Shown: positions 1 to 9,694, counted from the stretch's first letter. The stretch is 36,730 nucleotides of DNA from JAIBJN01 sp963748205 (GCA_963748205.1 CAVVIB010000001.1:1-36730); one strand, 5' to 3'. Program-made: numbers and translations. The notes: generated by a model from the letters alone, not told the origin.

Positions 1-2067
1 ACGCTGCCGGCGGGGACCTCGGCCTGGAGCGGCAGCTCCACGCGGAAGGTCGTGCCCTGCCCCACCTGGCTCTCGAACCCGATGCGGCCGCCATGGCGTT
101 CGGCGATCGCCTTCGCGATCACGAGGCCGAGGCCCGTTCCCTCGATCGATCGCCTGTGCGCGACGCTCGAGCGGAAGAAGCGCTCGAAGAGCTTGTCCTG
201 CTCGTCGGCCGGGATGCCCATGCCGGTGTCCTCGACCTCGACGATGCCGACGCCGTCCTCCGTGCTCGTGCGGACGATGACCGTGCCTCCGTCCGGCGTG
301 AACTTGACGGCATTCGAGAGGAGGTTGTTGAGGAGCTGCGTGAAGCGCAGCGTGTCGGCGCGCAGCATGCAGCGGCTCGGTCTCGAGCACGAGCCGGACT
401 CCCCGGCTCTCCGCGTACGGGGTGACGCCCTGGGCGCAGTCGGCCACGAGGGCGGCTGCGTCGACGTCCTCGATGTTGAGCTCGAGCGTGTGCGACTCGA
501 TGCGTGCGGTGAGGAGCAGGTCGTCCACGAGCCGCGTGAGGCGGTTGGCGTTGCGCTCGATGACGCCGACGAACTCGACCTGCTCGGCGTCGAGCTGGCC
601 GAAGTCGCCCGCGGCGAGCGCCTCCGCATACCCGACGATGGACGTGAGCGGCGTCCGGAGCTCGTGGGAGACGGTGGCGAGGAACTCGTCCTTCAGGCGC
701 TCGACCTCCCGCTCGCCGGTGGTCTCCCGAAAGACGAACAGGCGGCCGGTCTGGAGGTCGTGGTCGGCGAGCACCGGGACGCTGTAGGCGAGGAACGAGC
801 GTCCGGAGCCGAGGACGAACTCGGCCGTCCCGCGTTCCAGAGGATGCCCCTGCAACGTCCGGATGGCCTCGATCACGGATTTGGGATCCGCGGTCTGCGC
901 CGCGAGCTCGAGGAGGCGCGACCAGACCGATCCGCGGGTCGGGAGCCCGAGCGCGCTCCAGAGCTCCTCCATCGACGTGTTGACGTACCGCACCTGGCCG
1001 TCGCGGTCGCTCAGGCAGATGCCCTCGGTCGTCGCGTCGAGAACCGCGTTCAGCTCGGCGAAGCGGTGCGCGAGCGCCTGCTCGGCGCGCTCGCGCTCGA
1101 GCGCGCGGCCGAGCTGGGCGCCGACCGTGCCCATCGCGTCGACGACCCGTTCGTCGGGCGCGAGCGCTTCGCCGGCGCAGAAGCGAAAGAGCGCGACCAC
1201 CTCGCGGCGGATGAGGACGGGCATGACCACCACCGTCGAGCCGGCATTCTCCTCGGCGCCGTCCGCAAGGTGCTCGAACCACGCGCGCTTGCCGGTCTCG
1301 GCGATGCGTGCGAGGAGCTCGTCCGCCGAAGGCCGGCCCGCGGCTTCGATCGTCCGGCGGAAGTCGGAGAGGGCGTCCGGGTCGTCCGCGTACCAGAGCG
1401 GGGCCATACCGGGGTGGTCTCCCTCCAGGCGGACCGCCTTGCCCGCGCGCCAGCCCATGCGCGAGCAGACGAGCTCGAGGCAGGCGGCGACGGCCTTGTC
1501 GGTGCTCGCGGCGTCGTTGGCCGCGGCGGCCGTCGCGTGCAGGAGCTCGGCAAGCCGCATCTCCTGCTGGAGCATCGCCTGCGAGCGCCGCTGCTCGAGA
1601 AGAGCGACCGTCTGGCGGGCGAGGGCCTCGAGCGCGCTGCGCTGCTCGTCGGTGAGGTCGCGCGGCTGGCGGTCGAGGACGCAGAGCGTCCCGAGCGCGT
1701 GGCCGTCGTCGGTGACGAGCTGCTTGCCGGCGTAGAAGCGGATGGCCGGGTCGGAGACGACGAGCGGGTTGTCGGCGAAGCGTTCGTCAGCGGTGGCGTC
1801 CGGGACGACGAGGACCTCGTCCTCGAGGATCGCGTGGCCGCAGAAGGAGATGTCGCGGTGCGACCCGTCGTCGTCGACGCCCACCTTCGACTTGAACCAC
1901 TGGCGGTCGGAGTCGATGAGGCTGATCAGCGAGATCGGCGTGCCGCAGATCTGCGCGGCGAGCGAGGTCAGGTCGTCGAAGGCCTGCTCCGCCTCGGTGT
2001 CGAGGATCTCGTAGCGCCGCAGCGCTTCGAGGCGGGCAAGCTCGTTCAAGGGGGTCTCCGGGCGCAT
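1..2067 (-). CDS. GAF/PAS sensor histidine kinase (3' end outside window; one frameshift)
   Basis: Cytoplasmic two-component sensor kinase that should autophosphorylate on His and pass phosphate to a response regulator, not visible here. Reading left from ATG 2067: a GAF domain (about residues 20-160), a second GAF-like region (190-340), a PAS-like segment (345-450), a HisKA box with SHELRTPL (phospho-His 468), then the HATPase N box (NNLLSNAVKF), G1 (DTGMGI) and G2 (GTGLGL). No signal peptide or membrane segment is seen, so a soluble sensor is likely. The frame breaks near 369: the coding strand reads CTG-c-ATG, and dropping one C restores the ATPase domain. The 3' end lies beyond base 1. 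An in-frame stop sits just upstream of ATG 2067, so this is the earliest start. The ligand cannot be told from sequence. Confidence 0.85.
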   Translation of the reverse strand, partial: MRPETPLNELARLEALRRYEILDTEAEQAFDDLTSLAAQICGTPISLISLIDSDRQWFKSKVGVDDDGSHRDISFCGHAILEDEVLVVPDATADERFADNPLVVSDPAIRFYAGKQLVTDDGHALGTLCVLDRQPRDLTDEQRSALEALARQTVALLEQRRSQAMLQQEMRLAELLHATAAAANDAASTDKAVAACLELVCSRMGWRAGKAVRLEGDHPGMAPLWYADDPDALSDFRRTIEAAGRPSADELLARIAETGKRAWFEHLADGAEENAGSTVVVMPVLIRREVVALFRFCAGEALAPDERVVDAMGTVGAQLGRALERERAEQALAHRFAELNAVLDATTEGICLSDRDGQVRYVNTSMEELWSALGLPTRGSVWSRLLELAAQTADPKSVIEAIRTLQGHPLERGTAEFVLGSGRSFLAYSVPVLADHDLQTGRLFVFRETTGEREVERLKDEFLATVSHELRTPLTSIVGYAEALAAGDFGQLDAEQVEFVGVIERNANRLTRLVDDLLLTARIESHTLELNIEDVDAAALVADCAQGVTPYAESRGVRLVLETEPLHAARRHAALHAAPQQPPLECRQVHAGRRHGHRPHEHGGRRRHRRGRGHRHGHPGRRAGQALRALLPLERRAQAIDRGNGPRPRDREGDRRTPWRPHRVREPGGAGHDLPRGAAAPGRGPRRQR

Positions 2068-2155
2068 GGCTCGTGAGTCCTATCGGCAGTCCGGAAGCGA
2101 CTTATGAGCCGGTGCCGCGCCCCGCGATCTTGCAGCCCGCGCGAGGGATTGAGAG

Positions 2156-2161
2156 TAGAAT
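2156..2161 (+). promoter_or_regulatory. Candidate -10 box (TAGAAT) for corA
   Basis: TAGAAT lies in the intergenic region between the divergent kinase and corA genes, upstream of AGGAG at 2171. No matching -35 box is obvious; TTGCAG at 2130 would leave a 20-base spacer, which is long. Confidence 0.3.
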
Positions 2162-2206
2162 CACGTACTCAGGAGATGCACCAGGTGGACGACCCTTTCA
2201 GTACCT

Positions 2207-3196
2207 ATGGCACGGCCAACGCTCCCACGCCTCCGACGCGGGCGCGCCCCCTCGGTGGGCGCCGTCGAAGAGCGGACCGAGCCCCGCATCTCCGAGCTCT
2301 CCGCTGACGGCCTGACCTGGGTTCACGGCGACCGCCCCGGCGCCCTCGAGGTCTCGTACCTGGCCGAGCGCTTCGGCTTCCACGAGCTGGACATCGAGGA
2401 CGTCCTCTCGAAGCGGCAGCGGCCGAAGATCGACGAGTACCCGGAGTACATCTTCGTCGTCCTCCACTTCCCGTTCTACGACAAGACGGTGCGGCGGCTG
2501 AACGCGGCCGAGCTCGACATCTTCCTCGGGCCGGACTTCGTCATCACGCTCCCCAACGTCGAGCTGCTGCCGGTCACCTATCTCTTCCGGCGCTGCGAGG
2601 ACGACCCGGAGCTGCGCGCGGACCTGTTCTCGAAGGGGTCCGGCTACCTGCTCTACCACATCCTCGACGATCTCTTCGACTACTGCTTCCCGATCCTGGA
2701 CAAGATCGGGGCGAAGCTCGACTCGATCGAGCCGGCGATCTTCGAGGAGCGCTCCGAGGACGTCGTCCGCGACATCTCGAACGCGAAGCAGGAGCTGATC
2801 GCCTACCGGAAGATCATCAAGCCCGAGCGGGCGACCCTGAGGCTGCTCGAGCGCTCGACGCAGCGCTTCCTGCCCGAAGAGCTCGAGGTCTACTTCGACG
2901 ACATCGTGGACGCGTCCGAGCGCATCTGGGACCTCCTGGACAACTACAAGGAGGTCATCGAGAGCCTCGAGTCGACGAACGAGTCGTTCATCTTCCACAA
3001 GCAGCAGTACCGCCTCCAGCTGCTCACCGTGGTGACGGTGATCCTCCTCCCGCTCACGCTCCTCGCGAGCATCTTCGGCATGAACGTCCGCGTGCCGGGC
3101 GAGGGCGACATGGCCGCCTTCTGGATCATCCTCGTCATCATGCTCGGGCTCGGGGCGGCGCTGCTCGCGCTCTTCCGCTGGCGACGCTGGTTCTAG
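2207..3196 (+). CDS. corA: CorA-family magnesium/cobalt transporter
   Basis: Inner-membrane divalent cation channel of the CorA family, normally a pentamer importing Mg2+ or Co2+. The long soluble N-terminal part carries the family pattern (GLTWVHGD, a FHELDIEDVL segment, helical central region). It is followed by two C-terminal membrane helices and the signature GMN at residues 291-293, at the end of the first helix. Length (329 aa) is normal. The 5' end is uncertain: ATG 2207 has no Shine-Dalgarno. AGGAG at 2171-2175 is well placed for GTG 2185, which lies in the neighbouring frame, so a single extra base near 2255 could hide the true N-terminus. It starts a three-gene run with the HIT gene 6 bases downstream. 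Confidence 0.92.
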   Translation: MARPTLPRLRRGRAPSVGAVEERTEPRISELSADGLTWVHGDRPGALEVSYLAERFGFHELDIEDVLSKRQRPKIDEYPEYIFVVLHFPFYDKTVRRLNAAELDIFLGPDFVITLPNVELLPVTYLFRRCEDDPELRADLFSKGSGYLLYHILDDLFDYCFPILDKIGAKLDSIEPAIFEERSEDVVRDISNAKQELIAYRKIIKPERATLRLLERSTQRFLPEELEVYFDDIVDASERIWDLLDNYKEVIESLESTNESFIFHKQQYRLQLLTVVTVILLPLTLLASIFGMNVRVPGEGDMAAFWIILVIMLGLGAALLALFRWRRWF

Positions 3197-3202
3197 GCCG
3201 TC

Positions 3203-3679
3203 ATGGAGCAGCTGTGGGCGCCCTGGCGCCTCGAGTACATCCAGAGCGCCGACGAGCAGGAAGGCTGCGTCTTCTGCCGCGCCCAGAGCGCCGACGACGA
3301 GGAGGGTCTCGTCGTCCGCCGCGGCGAGCAGGCGTTCGTCGTCGTCAACAAGTACCCGTACGCGTCCGGCCATCTCATGGTCGCGCCTTCGCGCCACGTC
3401 GGCGCGATCGGTGAGCTCACGGACGAGGAGGCGCTCGAGATTCACCGGCTCGCTGCGACGGCCGTCGAGCTCCTCACGGGCTCGATGGGCGCCCAGGGTT
3501 TCAACCTCGGCTGGAACCTGGGACGGATCGCCGGCGCCGGGGTCGTCGACCACGTGCACCAGCACGTCGTGCCGCGCTGGGCGGGCGACACGAACTTCAT
3601 GCCCGTGCTCGCGGACGTGAAGGTCATGCCCGAGGCGCTGGAGGCGACCCGGCGTAAACTCGCCGAGGCATGGCCCTAG
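3203..3679 (+). CDS. HIT-family nucleotide hydrolase/phosphorylase
   Basis: Histidine-triad protein of the branch that includes actinobacterial AP4A phosphorylases; it likely cleaves dinucleoside polyphosphates or nucleoside phosphoramidates in the cytoplasm. The triad HVHQHVV has histidines at 117, 119 and 121. A CVFC pair at residues 22-25 may bind zinc, and the LWAPWRLEYI start is typical of this branch. It starts 6 bases after corA and its stop overlaps the next ATG by 10 bases, so the three genes are probably co-transcribed. The exact substrate is not shown by sequence. Confidence 0.9.
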   Translation: MEQLWAPWRLEYIQSADEQEGCVFCRAQSADDEEGLVVRRGEQAFVVVNKYPYASGHLMVAPSRHVGAIGELTDEEALEIHRLAATAVELLTGSMGAQGFNLGWNLGRIAGAGVVDHVHQHVVPRWAGDTNFMPVLADVKVMPEALEATRRKLAEAWP

Positions 3680-5019
3680 ACCCCAAGGTCTTCAAGGCAT
3701 ACGACGTGCGGGGGCTCTACCCGTCCGAGCTGGACGAGGAGGGCGCCGAGGCGATCGGGCGCGGGTACGTCGAGCAGTTCGAGCCGAAGGTGATCGCCGT
3801 CGGCCGCGACATGCGCCTCTCCTCCCCCACGATGCACGCAGCCTTCGTGCGCGGCGCCTCGGGGGCCGGCGCCGACGTCGTGGACATCGGGCTGGTCGGG
3901 ACGGAGATGCTCTACCACGCCGTCGGCGAGCTGGGCCTCGACGGCGGGGCCACGATCACGGCCTCCCACAACCCCAAGGACTACACGGGCGCGAAGATCG
4001 TCCGCCGGGGAGCGCTCCCGGTGGGCGGCGACTCCGGCCTTCTGGAGATCCGCGAGCGGGCCCAGTCCCCGGCGGACACGTCAGGGGGTCAGACCCCGGG
4101 ACATGTCGAGGAGCGCGACGTCTATCCGAGCTTCGTCGACAAGGTCATGTCCTTCATCGACCCGGTCGCGGTGCAGCCGCTCCGCGTCGTCATCGACGCC
4201 GCGAACGGGATGGCCGGCGCGATGCTGCCGCCCATCCTCGAGCGGCTGCCGATCGACGCCGTGCGGCACTTCTTCGAGCCCGACGGCTCGTTCCCGCACC
4301 ACGAGCCGAACCCGCTCCTGGAGGAGAACCGCCGGTTCATCGTCGCCGAGGTGACGAAGGAGCAGGCCGACCTCGGCATCGCCTTCGACGGCGACGCCGA
4401 CCGCTGCTTCTTCGTCGACGACGCGGGTGAGTTCGTCCCCGGCGACTTCGTCACCGCGCTCCTCGCCGAGTCGATGCTGAAGAAGGAGCCGGGCGCGCAG
4501 ATCATCTACGACGTGCGTGCGAGCTGGGCGGTGCGCGACACGGTCGAGCGCCTCGGCGGCACGGCGCTGCCGAACCGCGTCGGCCACGCCTTCATCAAGC
4601 AGCGGATGCGCGAGACGAACGCGGCCTTCGCCGGCGAGGTGTCCGGCCACTACTACTTCCGCGACTTCTACCAGGCCGATTCCGGCACGATTCCCGCGCT
4701 CCTGATGCTGGAGCTGGTCTCGAAGGCGGGCGTGAAGCTCTCCGAGCTCCTGCGCCCCTTCCGCGAGCGCTACTTCCTCACGGGAGAGATCAACACGGTG
4801 GTCGACGACGTGGCGCTCGCGCTCCAGAAGCTGAAGGAGCACTTCGCCGGCCAGGGCGAGATCTCACACCTCGACGGCATCTCCGTGACGGCAGCGGACT
4901 GGCACATGAACGTCCGCCCGTCGAACACGGAGGCGCTTCTGCGGCTCAACCTCGAGGCCCTCGATCCCGAGCTCATGGCGAGCAAGCGGGACGAGGCCCT
5001 CGCCGTCCTCTCCGGCTAG
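3670..5019 (+). CDS. manB: Phosphomannomutase/phosphoglucomutase
   Basis: Alpha-D-phosphohexomutase that interconverts mannose-6-P and mannose-1-P, or the glucose equivalents, feeding GDP-mannose or UDP-glucose synthesis. The phosphoserine loop TASHNP has catalytic Ser99. The metal loop DGDADR lies about residue 240, the sugar-specificity loop includes GEVSGH, and the C-terminal phosphate-binding loop reads RPSNTE. Length (449 aa) is normal. The start overlaps the HIT gene stop by 10 bases. A hairpin terminator follows at 5034. Mannose versus glucose preference cannot be decided from sequence, so the symbol is a best guess. Confidence 0.92.
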   Translation: MALDPKVFKAYDVRGLYPSELDEEGAEAIGRGYVEQFEPKVIAVGRDMRLSSPTMHAAFVRGASGAGADVVDIGLVGTEMLYHAVGELGLDGGATITASHNPKDYTGAKIVRRGALPVGGDSGLLEIRERAQSPADTSGGQTPGHVEERDVYPSFVDKVMSFIDPVAVQPLRVVIDAANGMAGAMLPPILERLPIDAVRHFFEPDGSFPHHEPNPLLEENRRFIVAEVTKEQADLGIAFDGDADRCFFVDDAGEFVPGDFVTALLAESMLKKEPGAQIIYDVRASWAVRDTVERLGGTALPNRVGHAFIKQRMRETNAAFAGEVSGHYYFRDFYQADSGTIPALLMLELVSKAGVKLSELLRPFRERYFLTGEINTVVDDVALALQKLKEHFAGQGEISHLDGISVTAADWHMNVRPSNTEALLRLNLEALDPELMASKRDEALAVLSG

Positions 5020-5033
5020 CGCTTCCGGAACGG

Positions 5034-5061
5034 CGAGGGCGGGGCCGAAGCCCCGCCCTCG
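5034..5061. terminator. Bidirectional hairpin terminator
   Basis: A perfect 12-bp stem (CGAGGGCGGGGC and its complement) closes a CGAA loop, between the convergent stops at 5019 and 5084. There is no U-tract on either side, as is common in GC-rich actinobacteria. Its position suits terminating both genes. Confidence 0.75.
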
Positions 5062-5083
5062 TGGAACTCGCTGAACGCGCCGG

Positions 5084-8000
5084 TTACGGGTTGTTCAGGA
5101 AGTAGTCCATCGCGCGGCCCATGACCTCCGCGCGCGCGTCGGCACCGGTGACGGCCTCGAGCCCGAAGCCGAGGAGCAGCGAGTCCTCGGTCGTGATCGA
5201 AGCGCCCTCCGGGAAGCCGGCCGCCGTCGTGAACACCCAGTTGTTCAGGTTGGGTGCGCTGCCGGGCGGAGGCCCGGTGGCGGCCCAGCCGCCGGTGTCG
5301 CCGCCCTCGAACGAGGTCGACGAGCCGTCGGGCAGGGTCACGTCGTCGACGAAGACGCCGAGCCCCTGCGTGGCCCAGTCACTGGCGTAGGAGATGCGGA
5401 TCTCGACCTGGTTGCCCGCGTAGGCGCCCAGGTTGAGGCTCCACTGCTCCCAGCCTCCGGAGTCGCCGGCGGCCGCGTGCCACGCGCCGGTCGTGCCGGT
5501 GGGCAGGCACGTCGTGGGCGTGTTCTGGGTCTGGTAGTGATCCAGCCAGGGGTGCAGGGTCCGCCAGCCGCTCGAGTTGCTCGCAAGGCAGCTCTGGCCG
5601 GTGTTCTGACTGGTGTTGCCGTTCGCGTCAGGCAGCGTCGTCCAGACCTCGGTGCCGACCTGGCGGGCCTCCACGAAGAGGAAGTCCCAGTCGGCCTCGG
5701 TGTTGAACGACGTCCAGAACGTCAGGTTGCCGCCTCCGCCGGGGACGGAGACCGTCCGCGAGAGGCTCTTGAACGACACATCCGCGATCTGGGAGTACGC
5801 GTACGAGTCGCCCGTGTGCGGGTCGAACGGCCCGCCGGGGCGGTCGTAGCGCGACGACGCCCAGCTCTCGAACTGCGGGAACTCGTCGGGCGGCAGGATG
5901 CCGCTCGTCGCGATGAACGAGTTCGCGTTGTCGCCGTTCTGCGCGCTGTCCGCCCCGTTGAACATGAGCGTCAGCGAGTCGAACGGCGTGTCGGTGCCGA
6001 GGACGTTGAAGATGTTGCCGTCCGCGTCGAGACCGGCGCCGTTGTTGAGCAGGAAGCCGCCGAACCAGTACTCGAGCACGTCGCCCTGCAGGTCGCCCGA
6101 CCCGTGCGCAACGAGGCAGCGCCGCGGATCGGTGGTCGGCGGAAGCGCCGCGCACTGCGCGTTCGCTGCCGTCGGGTCGTACAGCTGAGCCTGGTTGGTC
6201 GAGTGCTGGAGCCCGGCGTTCTTGCCCGTCCAGAGGGCCTTGCCGCCCTCGTTCAGGTACGCCCGGACGTTGAGGATCTGATCCATCCCGATCCGCGACA
6301 TGTTGCCGCCGCCCCAACCGGGCTCCCGCGTGATCACGTCGTCGCCCGTGTACCAGACGACGGCGTCGTAGTGCGAGAGGACGCCGAGCGAGCGTGGCCG
6401 CCGTGCGGCCGTTGGCGTCGACGTCGTAGACGTCGTAGCCGATGTCGTTGTCCTCCAGCGCGTCCTGGTAGTAGGAGAGGTAGTTGGGCGCCGTGGCATT
6501 CGCGTACACGGGCGAGGCGCCGGTGTAGTCCTCGTTCGCGAGGATCAGCACGTCGTTCTTCGACTCGACGGCCGCCCTGTACGTGAAGGAGTCGCTCGTG
6601 ACTCGCTTGCCCTTCTCCTTGCCTTCGAACCAGACGGTCACCTGGTCGCCGGGCTTCGTCCCCCTGACCCAGCTGTTCATGACCTGGTAGTAGACCGCGG
6701 TCACGCCGTAGCGGTCACCGCCCTTGAACTTGCCGGCGTTGGCGCTCTGCACCTTGCCGCCGTTGATCCGGTACTTGAGATCCACGTTCCGAAGCGTCTT
6801 CTTGGCGAGGACGCGGACCTCCTGCGGGTCGCCGTAGGAGACCGCGAACGTGAAGTTCGCTCCGGGGACCCCGGTCTTGTACGTGTCGTCGCTCTTCAAG
6901 TAGAACGGCTTGGTGTCGATCCCGAGGTGCGAGACCGGATCGTCCGGGTCCTGCGCCGACTTGGCGACGTCGAGCGCGAACGGAAGGTTCCGCTCGAACT
7001 CGGCCTGGACGAGGGCCTCGTCGTCCGGGAACACGAAGCCGCAGCCGTCACAGCCTTCGGAGAGCTCGGGCGTCCACGAGAGCGTGCCCCGCTCCGCATG
7101 CGCGAAGTCGGTCGTCTCGCCGTTCGTGACGTAGAGGACATCCGAGGAGAGGCCCGGATGGAAGTCCTCGATCGCGGGGTTGTCCAGGTTCCCGGACAGC
7201 GCGAAGTAGATCGGGTCGTCCGCCGTCGGCGTACCCGTCTGCCAGCCCTCCGGGTAAAGGAGCCACTGCCCGGCCGAGTGCCAGTTGACGTGGAAGGCGA
7301 AGTCGAGGCGGTCGTAGAGGCGCATGATCGCCTGCGTCTCCGCCTCGGAGGCCGCCGAAGGCCCGCGGTACGTGTCGCTCGACGGGACGCTCGAGGAGCC
7401 CTCCTCGTCGTACTTCCAGTGCGCCGGGTAGTTGCGGTTCGGGTCGACACCGTCGCCGACCTCGGTCGTTCCGTTTGCGTTGTTGTCGCGCAGGTTCTTC
7501 CGCCAGAGGCGGGTGTCCGCGCTCGCGAACGTGTACTGGTAGCCGTCCGGATTGGCGACGATGACGAACCAGAACTCGTTCTCCCGCAGGAGCTTCTTGA
7601 TCTCCTGGTTGCCGGTCCGCCAGCCGTTCACGAAGTACTTCATCAGCCGGCTGTTGACCTCGGGCGTGATCCACTCGCGCGCGTGCTGCGTCGACGTGTA
7701 GAGGACCGCCGGCTTGCGGCCGTCCTTCTTGCGGGCGTCCTGCGTGACCTTGAGAGCGATGAGCTCCCGGCCCTGGATCGTGCGGCCGAGGACGACCAGC
7801 TTCGTGATGCTCGGGTTGTCCCGCGCGATCGCGTAGAGCTGCGCGCGATGGCCGTCGGGACTGTCGTAGTCGCGCCAGACGTTGAAGCCGTTCACTGCCT
7901 GGAGGGCGGCGAACTGCCTCGCGCTGACGCCGTACTCGTTCTTGAGCACCCTGACGTCGATGCCCTGCTTCCGCAGCGCGGAGAGCTGGTCGTCGTCGAG

Positions 8001-8210
8001 CACGATCTGGAGCTCGACCTTCCCGCCGCCGCGTACGTCGGCCGCGGCAATGTCGTAGCCCTTGCCAGACAGGTCCGCGTACTCGGCCTGTGTGACGATC
8101 GCCCGATACATGTCGAGCGAGAGCGAATCGGACTGCTTGGCCCCTGCCACCGACGGCCCGAACGCGAGCAGCACGGAGGCCAGGGCGAAGCCCAGAACAA
8201 GGCGTTTCAT
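5084..8210 (-). CDS. Exported M14 zinc carboxypeptidase, multidomain (one frameshift)
   Basis: Secreted metallocarboxypeptidase, about 1041 aa once one extra base is removed. The signal peptide is about residues 1-24 (MKRLVLGF... AGA). Then come a propeptide-like region and the M14 catalytic domain: zinc ligands H176 and E179 (HARE) and H311 (WHSAGQWLLYP), substrate-binding NRN at 258-260, and catalytic E382 (TPELSEG). After it come a beta-sandwich region, an amidotransferase-like alpha/beta region (from DVLILANEDYTG) and a C-terminal jelly-roll region resembling that of immune-inhibitor-A (M6) proteases. The frame breaks near 6389 (CTC-g-CTC); total length is 3n+1. ATG 8210 has AGGGGA a few bases upstream. 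It probably degrades peptides outside the cell. Both parts look under selection, so a sequence error is likelier than decay. Confidence 0.85.
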
Positions 8211-8292
8211 AGATTCCCCTCTTTCAAGAGATCCCCGGGTTGAAGGCAGGCAGGTTGCCACGGGTGCAGGAAAAACGCAACCGCGCCGAGGC

Positions 8293-8298
8293 TAGGAT
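8293..8298 (+). promoter_or_regulatory. -10 box (TAGGAT), near-leaderless, thioesterase gene
   Basis: TAGGAT ends 9 bases before ATG 8308, in the 97-base gap between this gene and the divergent M14 gene. No Shine-Dalgarno is close to the ATG in a usual position. Confidence 0.45.
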
Positions 8299-8307
8299 GG
8301 GCGGGCC

Positions 8308-8781
8308 ATGACCGTCCAGCTGGGCCAGCCCAACGACCGCAAGCCGCCCTTCAAGTTCTCGGCCTTCACCCGGGTCGGCTTCTCGGATACCGACGCCCAG
8401 GGAATCGTCTACTACGGTCGCTATCTGCCCTACTTCGACCTCGCCCGCGTCGAGTACGAGCGGCACCTCGGGCTGCTCCGGGGCGATGCGGTCGGGAAGG
8501 ACTTCGTCATGCGCAGCTCGTCGGTCGTCTACGAGGCGCCGGCGCGCTTCGACGACATGCTCGAGGTGTTCGTGAGGACGAAGCGGATCGGCCGCACGAG
8601 CGTCACGAACGAGTACTGCGCTTTCCGCGTCGCGGACGACGTCCTCATGTGCACGGCCGACCAGACCCTCGTGCTCGTCGCCGTCCCCGAGCGGCGCCCG
8701 ACGCCGATCTCCGACGAGTACCGGCGCGCGATCGCCGACTTCGAGGGCGCCGACCTCGAGCAGGCGGTGCCGGCGGCGTGA
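8308..8781 (+). CDS. Hotdog-fold acyl-CoA thioesterase (YbgC/FadM type)
   Basis: Cytoplasmic thioesterase of the 4HBT hotdog family, hydrolysing acyl-CoA or a related thioester. The diagnostic segment is FSDTDAQGIVYYGRYLPYFDLARVE (residues about 25-50 in two parts: FSDTDAQG, containing the active-site Asp region, then VYYGRYLPYF). Length (157 aa) is typical. It heads a four-gene run; its TGA overlaps the GTG of the next gene (8778), implying translational coupling. Chain-length preference is unknown. Confidence 0.85.
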   Translation: MTVQLGQPNDRKPPFKFSAFTRVGFSDTDAQGIVYYGRYLPYFDLARVEYERHLGLLRGDAVGKDFVMRSSSVVYEAPARFDDMLEVFVRTKRIGRTSVTNEYCAFRVADDVLMCTADQTLVLVAVPERRPTPISDEYRRAIADFEGADLEQAVPAA

Positions 8782-9281
8782 GCGCCACGGTGGACGTCTA
8801 CCGCGGCGGCCTCGAGGCCGTCGACCGCATCGTCAACCGCGAGTCGGAGGCCGACGAGGTGCTGCGGAAGACGGTCGACGTCCTCCACGACCGCTTCGAC
8901 CACTACTCGTGGGTCGGGGTCTACCTCGTCGAGGGCGACGACCTCGTGCTCGGCCCGTGGAAGGGCCCGCAGGCGACGGAGCACGTGCGCATCCCGATCG
9001 GCCAGGGCATCTGCGGCGCGGCCGCGGCGAGCGGCGTCACGGAGATCGTCGACGACGTGAACGCCGACGACCGCTACCTCGCGTGCTTCGTCTCCACGCG
9101 CAGCGAGATCGTCGTCCCCATCGCCTACGAGGGGCGCGTGGTGGGCGAGATCGACATCGACTCGGACGTCCCGGCGGCCTTCGGGCCCGAGGATCGCGAG
9201 TTCCTGGAGCGTGTCGCGCTGCTCATCTCCCCACACTGCCTGGTGGGCTGGGACACGGGCGGCCAGGAGTGGGCGCCGTGA
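8778..9281 (+). CDS. GAF-domain protein related to free methionine-R-sulfoxide reductase
   Basis: Single GAF domain (167 aa) close to fRMsr/YebR, which reduces free methionine-R-sulfoxide. Two cysteines sit in the family contexts: C79 in GQGICGAAA and C103 in YLACF. Their 24-residue spacing equals that of two of the three conserved fRMsr cysteines. The third, expected about ten residues before C79, is not there (position 69 is His). So it may be a variant reductase or only a ligand sensor. GTG 8778 was chosen because it overlaps the preceding TGA. The stop overlaps the next GTG in the same way. Confidence 0.75.
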   Translation: MSATVDVYRGGLEAVDRIVNRESEADEVLRKTVDVLHDRFDHYSWVGVYLVEGDDLVLGPWKGPQATEHVRIPIGQGICGAAAASGVTEIVDDVNADDRYLACFVSTRSEIVVPIAYEGRVVGEIDIDSDVPAAFGPEDREFLERVALLISPHCLVGWDTGGQEWAP

Positions 9282-9694
9282 TCAAGGCGCTCGACCACCT
9301 CGACCTCGTGGTCACTTCGCTCGAGCGCAGCGTGCCCTTCTACCAGGAGCTGCTCGGGCTCACGCGGGCCAGCGAGGTCGTCGGAGAGCGCGGCGAGACG
9401 ATCGTCTATATCTCCCGCCCAGGCGAGGAGCCGGCCGGGAACTTCTCCATCGGGCTCCGCGAGAAGCAGTCCGATGCCCATCCCACGCCCTACGACCGCT
9501 ACGGCGTCGGGGTCCACCACGTGGCCTTCGAGGTCGAGTCACGGGAGATCGTGGACGAGCGCGGCGAGTGGCTGCGCGCACAGGGCGCCGAGATCGAGAG
9601 CGGCCCCGAGGAATACGACTACCGCCCGGGCTACTACGCCGTCTTCTTCTACGACCCCGACGGCCTGAAGCTCGAGATCCTGTACGTGCCCTAG
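9278..9694 (+). CDS. VOC-family (glyoxalase/dioxygenase-like) protein
   Basis: Vicinal-oxygen-chelate metalloprotein, 138 aa, with the two beta-alpha-beta-beta-beta modules. The opening LDHLDLVV, the second-module GVHHVAFEV and the terminal DPDGLKLEIL supply the usual His/His/Glu metal ligands. This family includes glyoxalase I, extradiol dioxygenases and fosfomycin-type transferases; substrate cannot be assigned. GTG 9278 overlaps the previous TGA (GTGA), so it is coupled to the GAF gene. Confidence 0.85.
   Translation: MIKALDHLDLVVTSLERSVPFYQELLGLTRASEVVGERGETIVYISRPGEEPAGNFSIGLREKQSDAHPTPYDRYGVGVHHVAFEVESREIVDERGEWLRAQGAEIESGPEEYDYRPGYYAVFFYDPDGLKLEILYVP

Noticed and set aside
52..2076. 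674-codon plus-strand open frame opposite the kinase
   Set aside because: Antisense shadow in GC-rich DNA: composition is Arg/Glu/Asp-rich with no domain, while the minus strand encodes clear GAF, HisKA and HATPase motifs.
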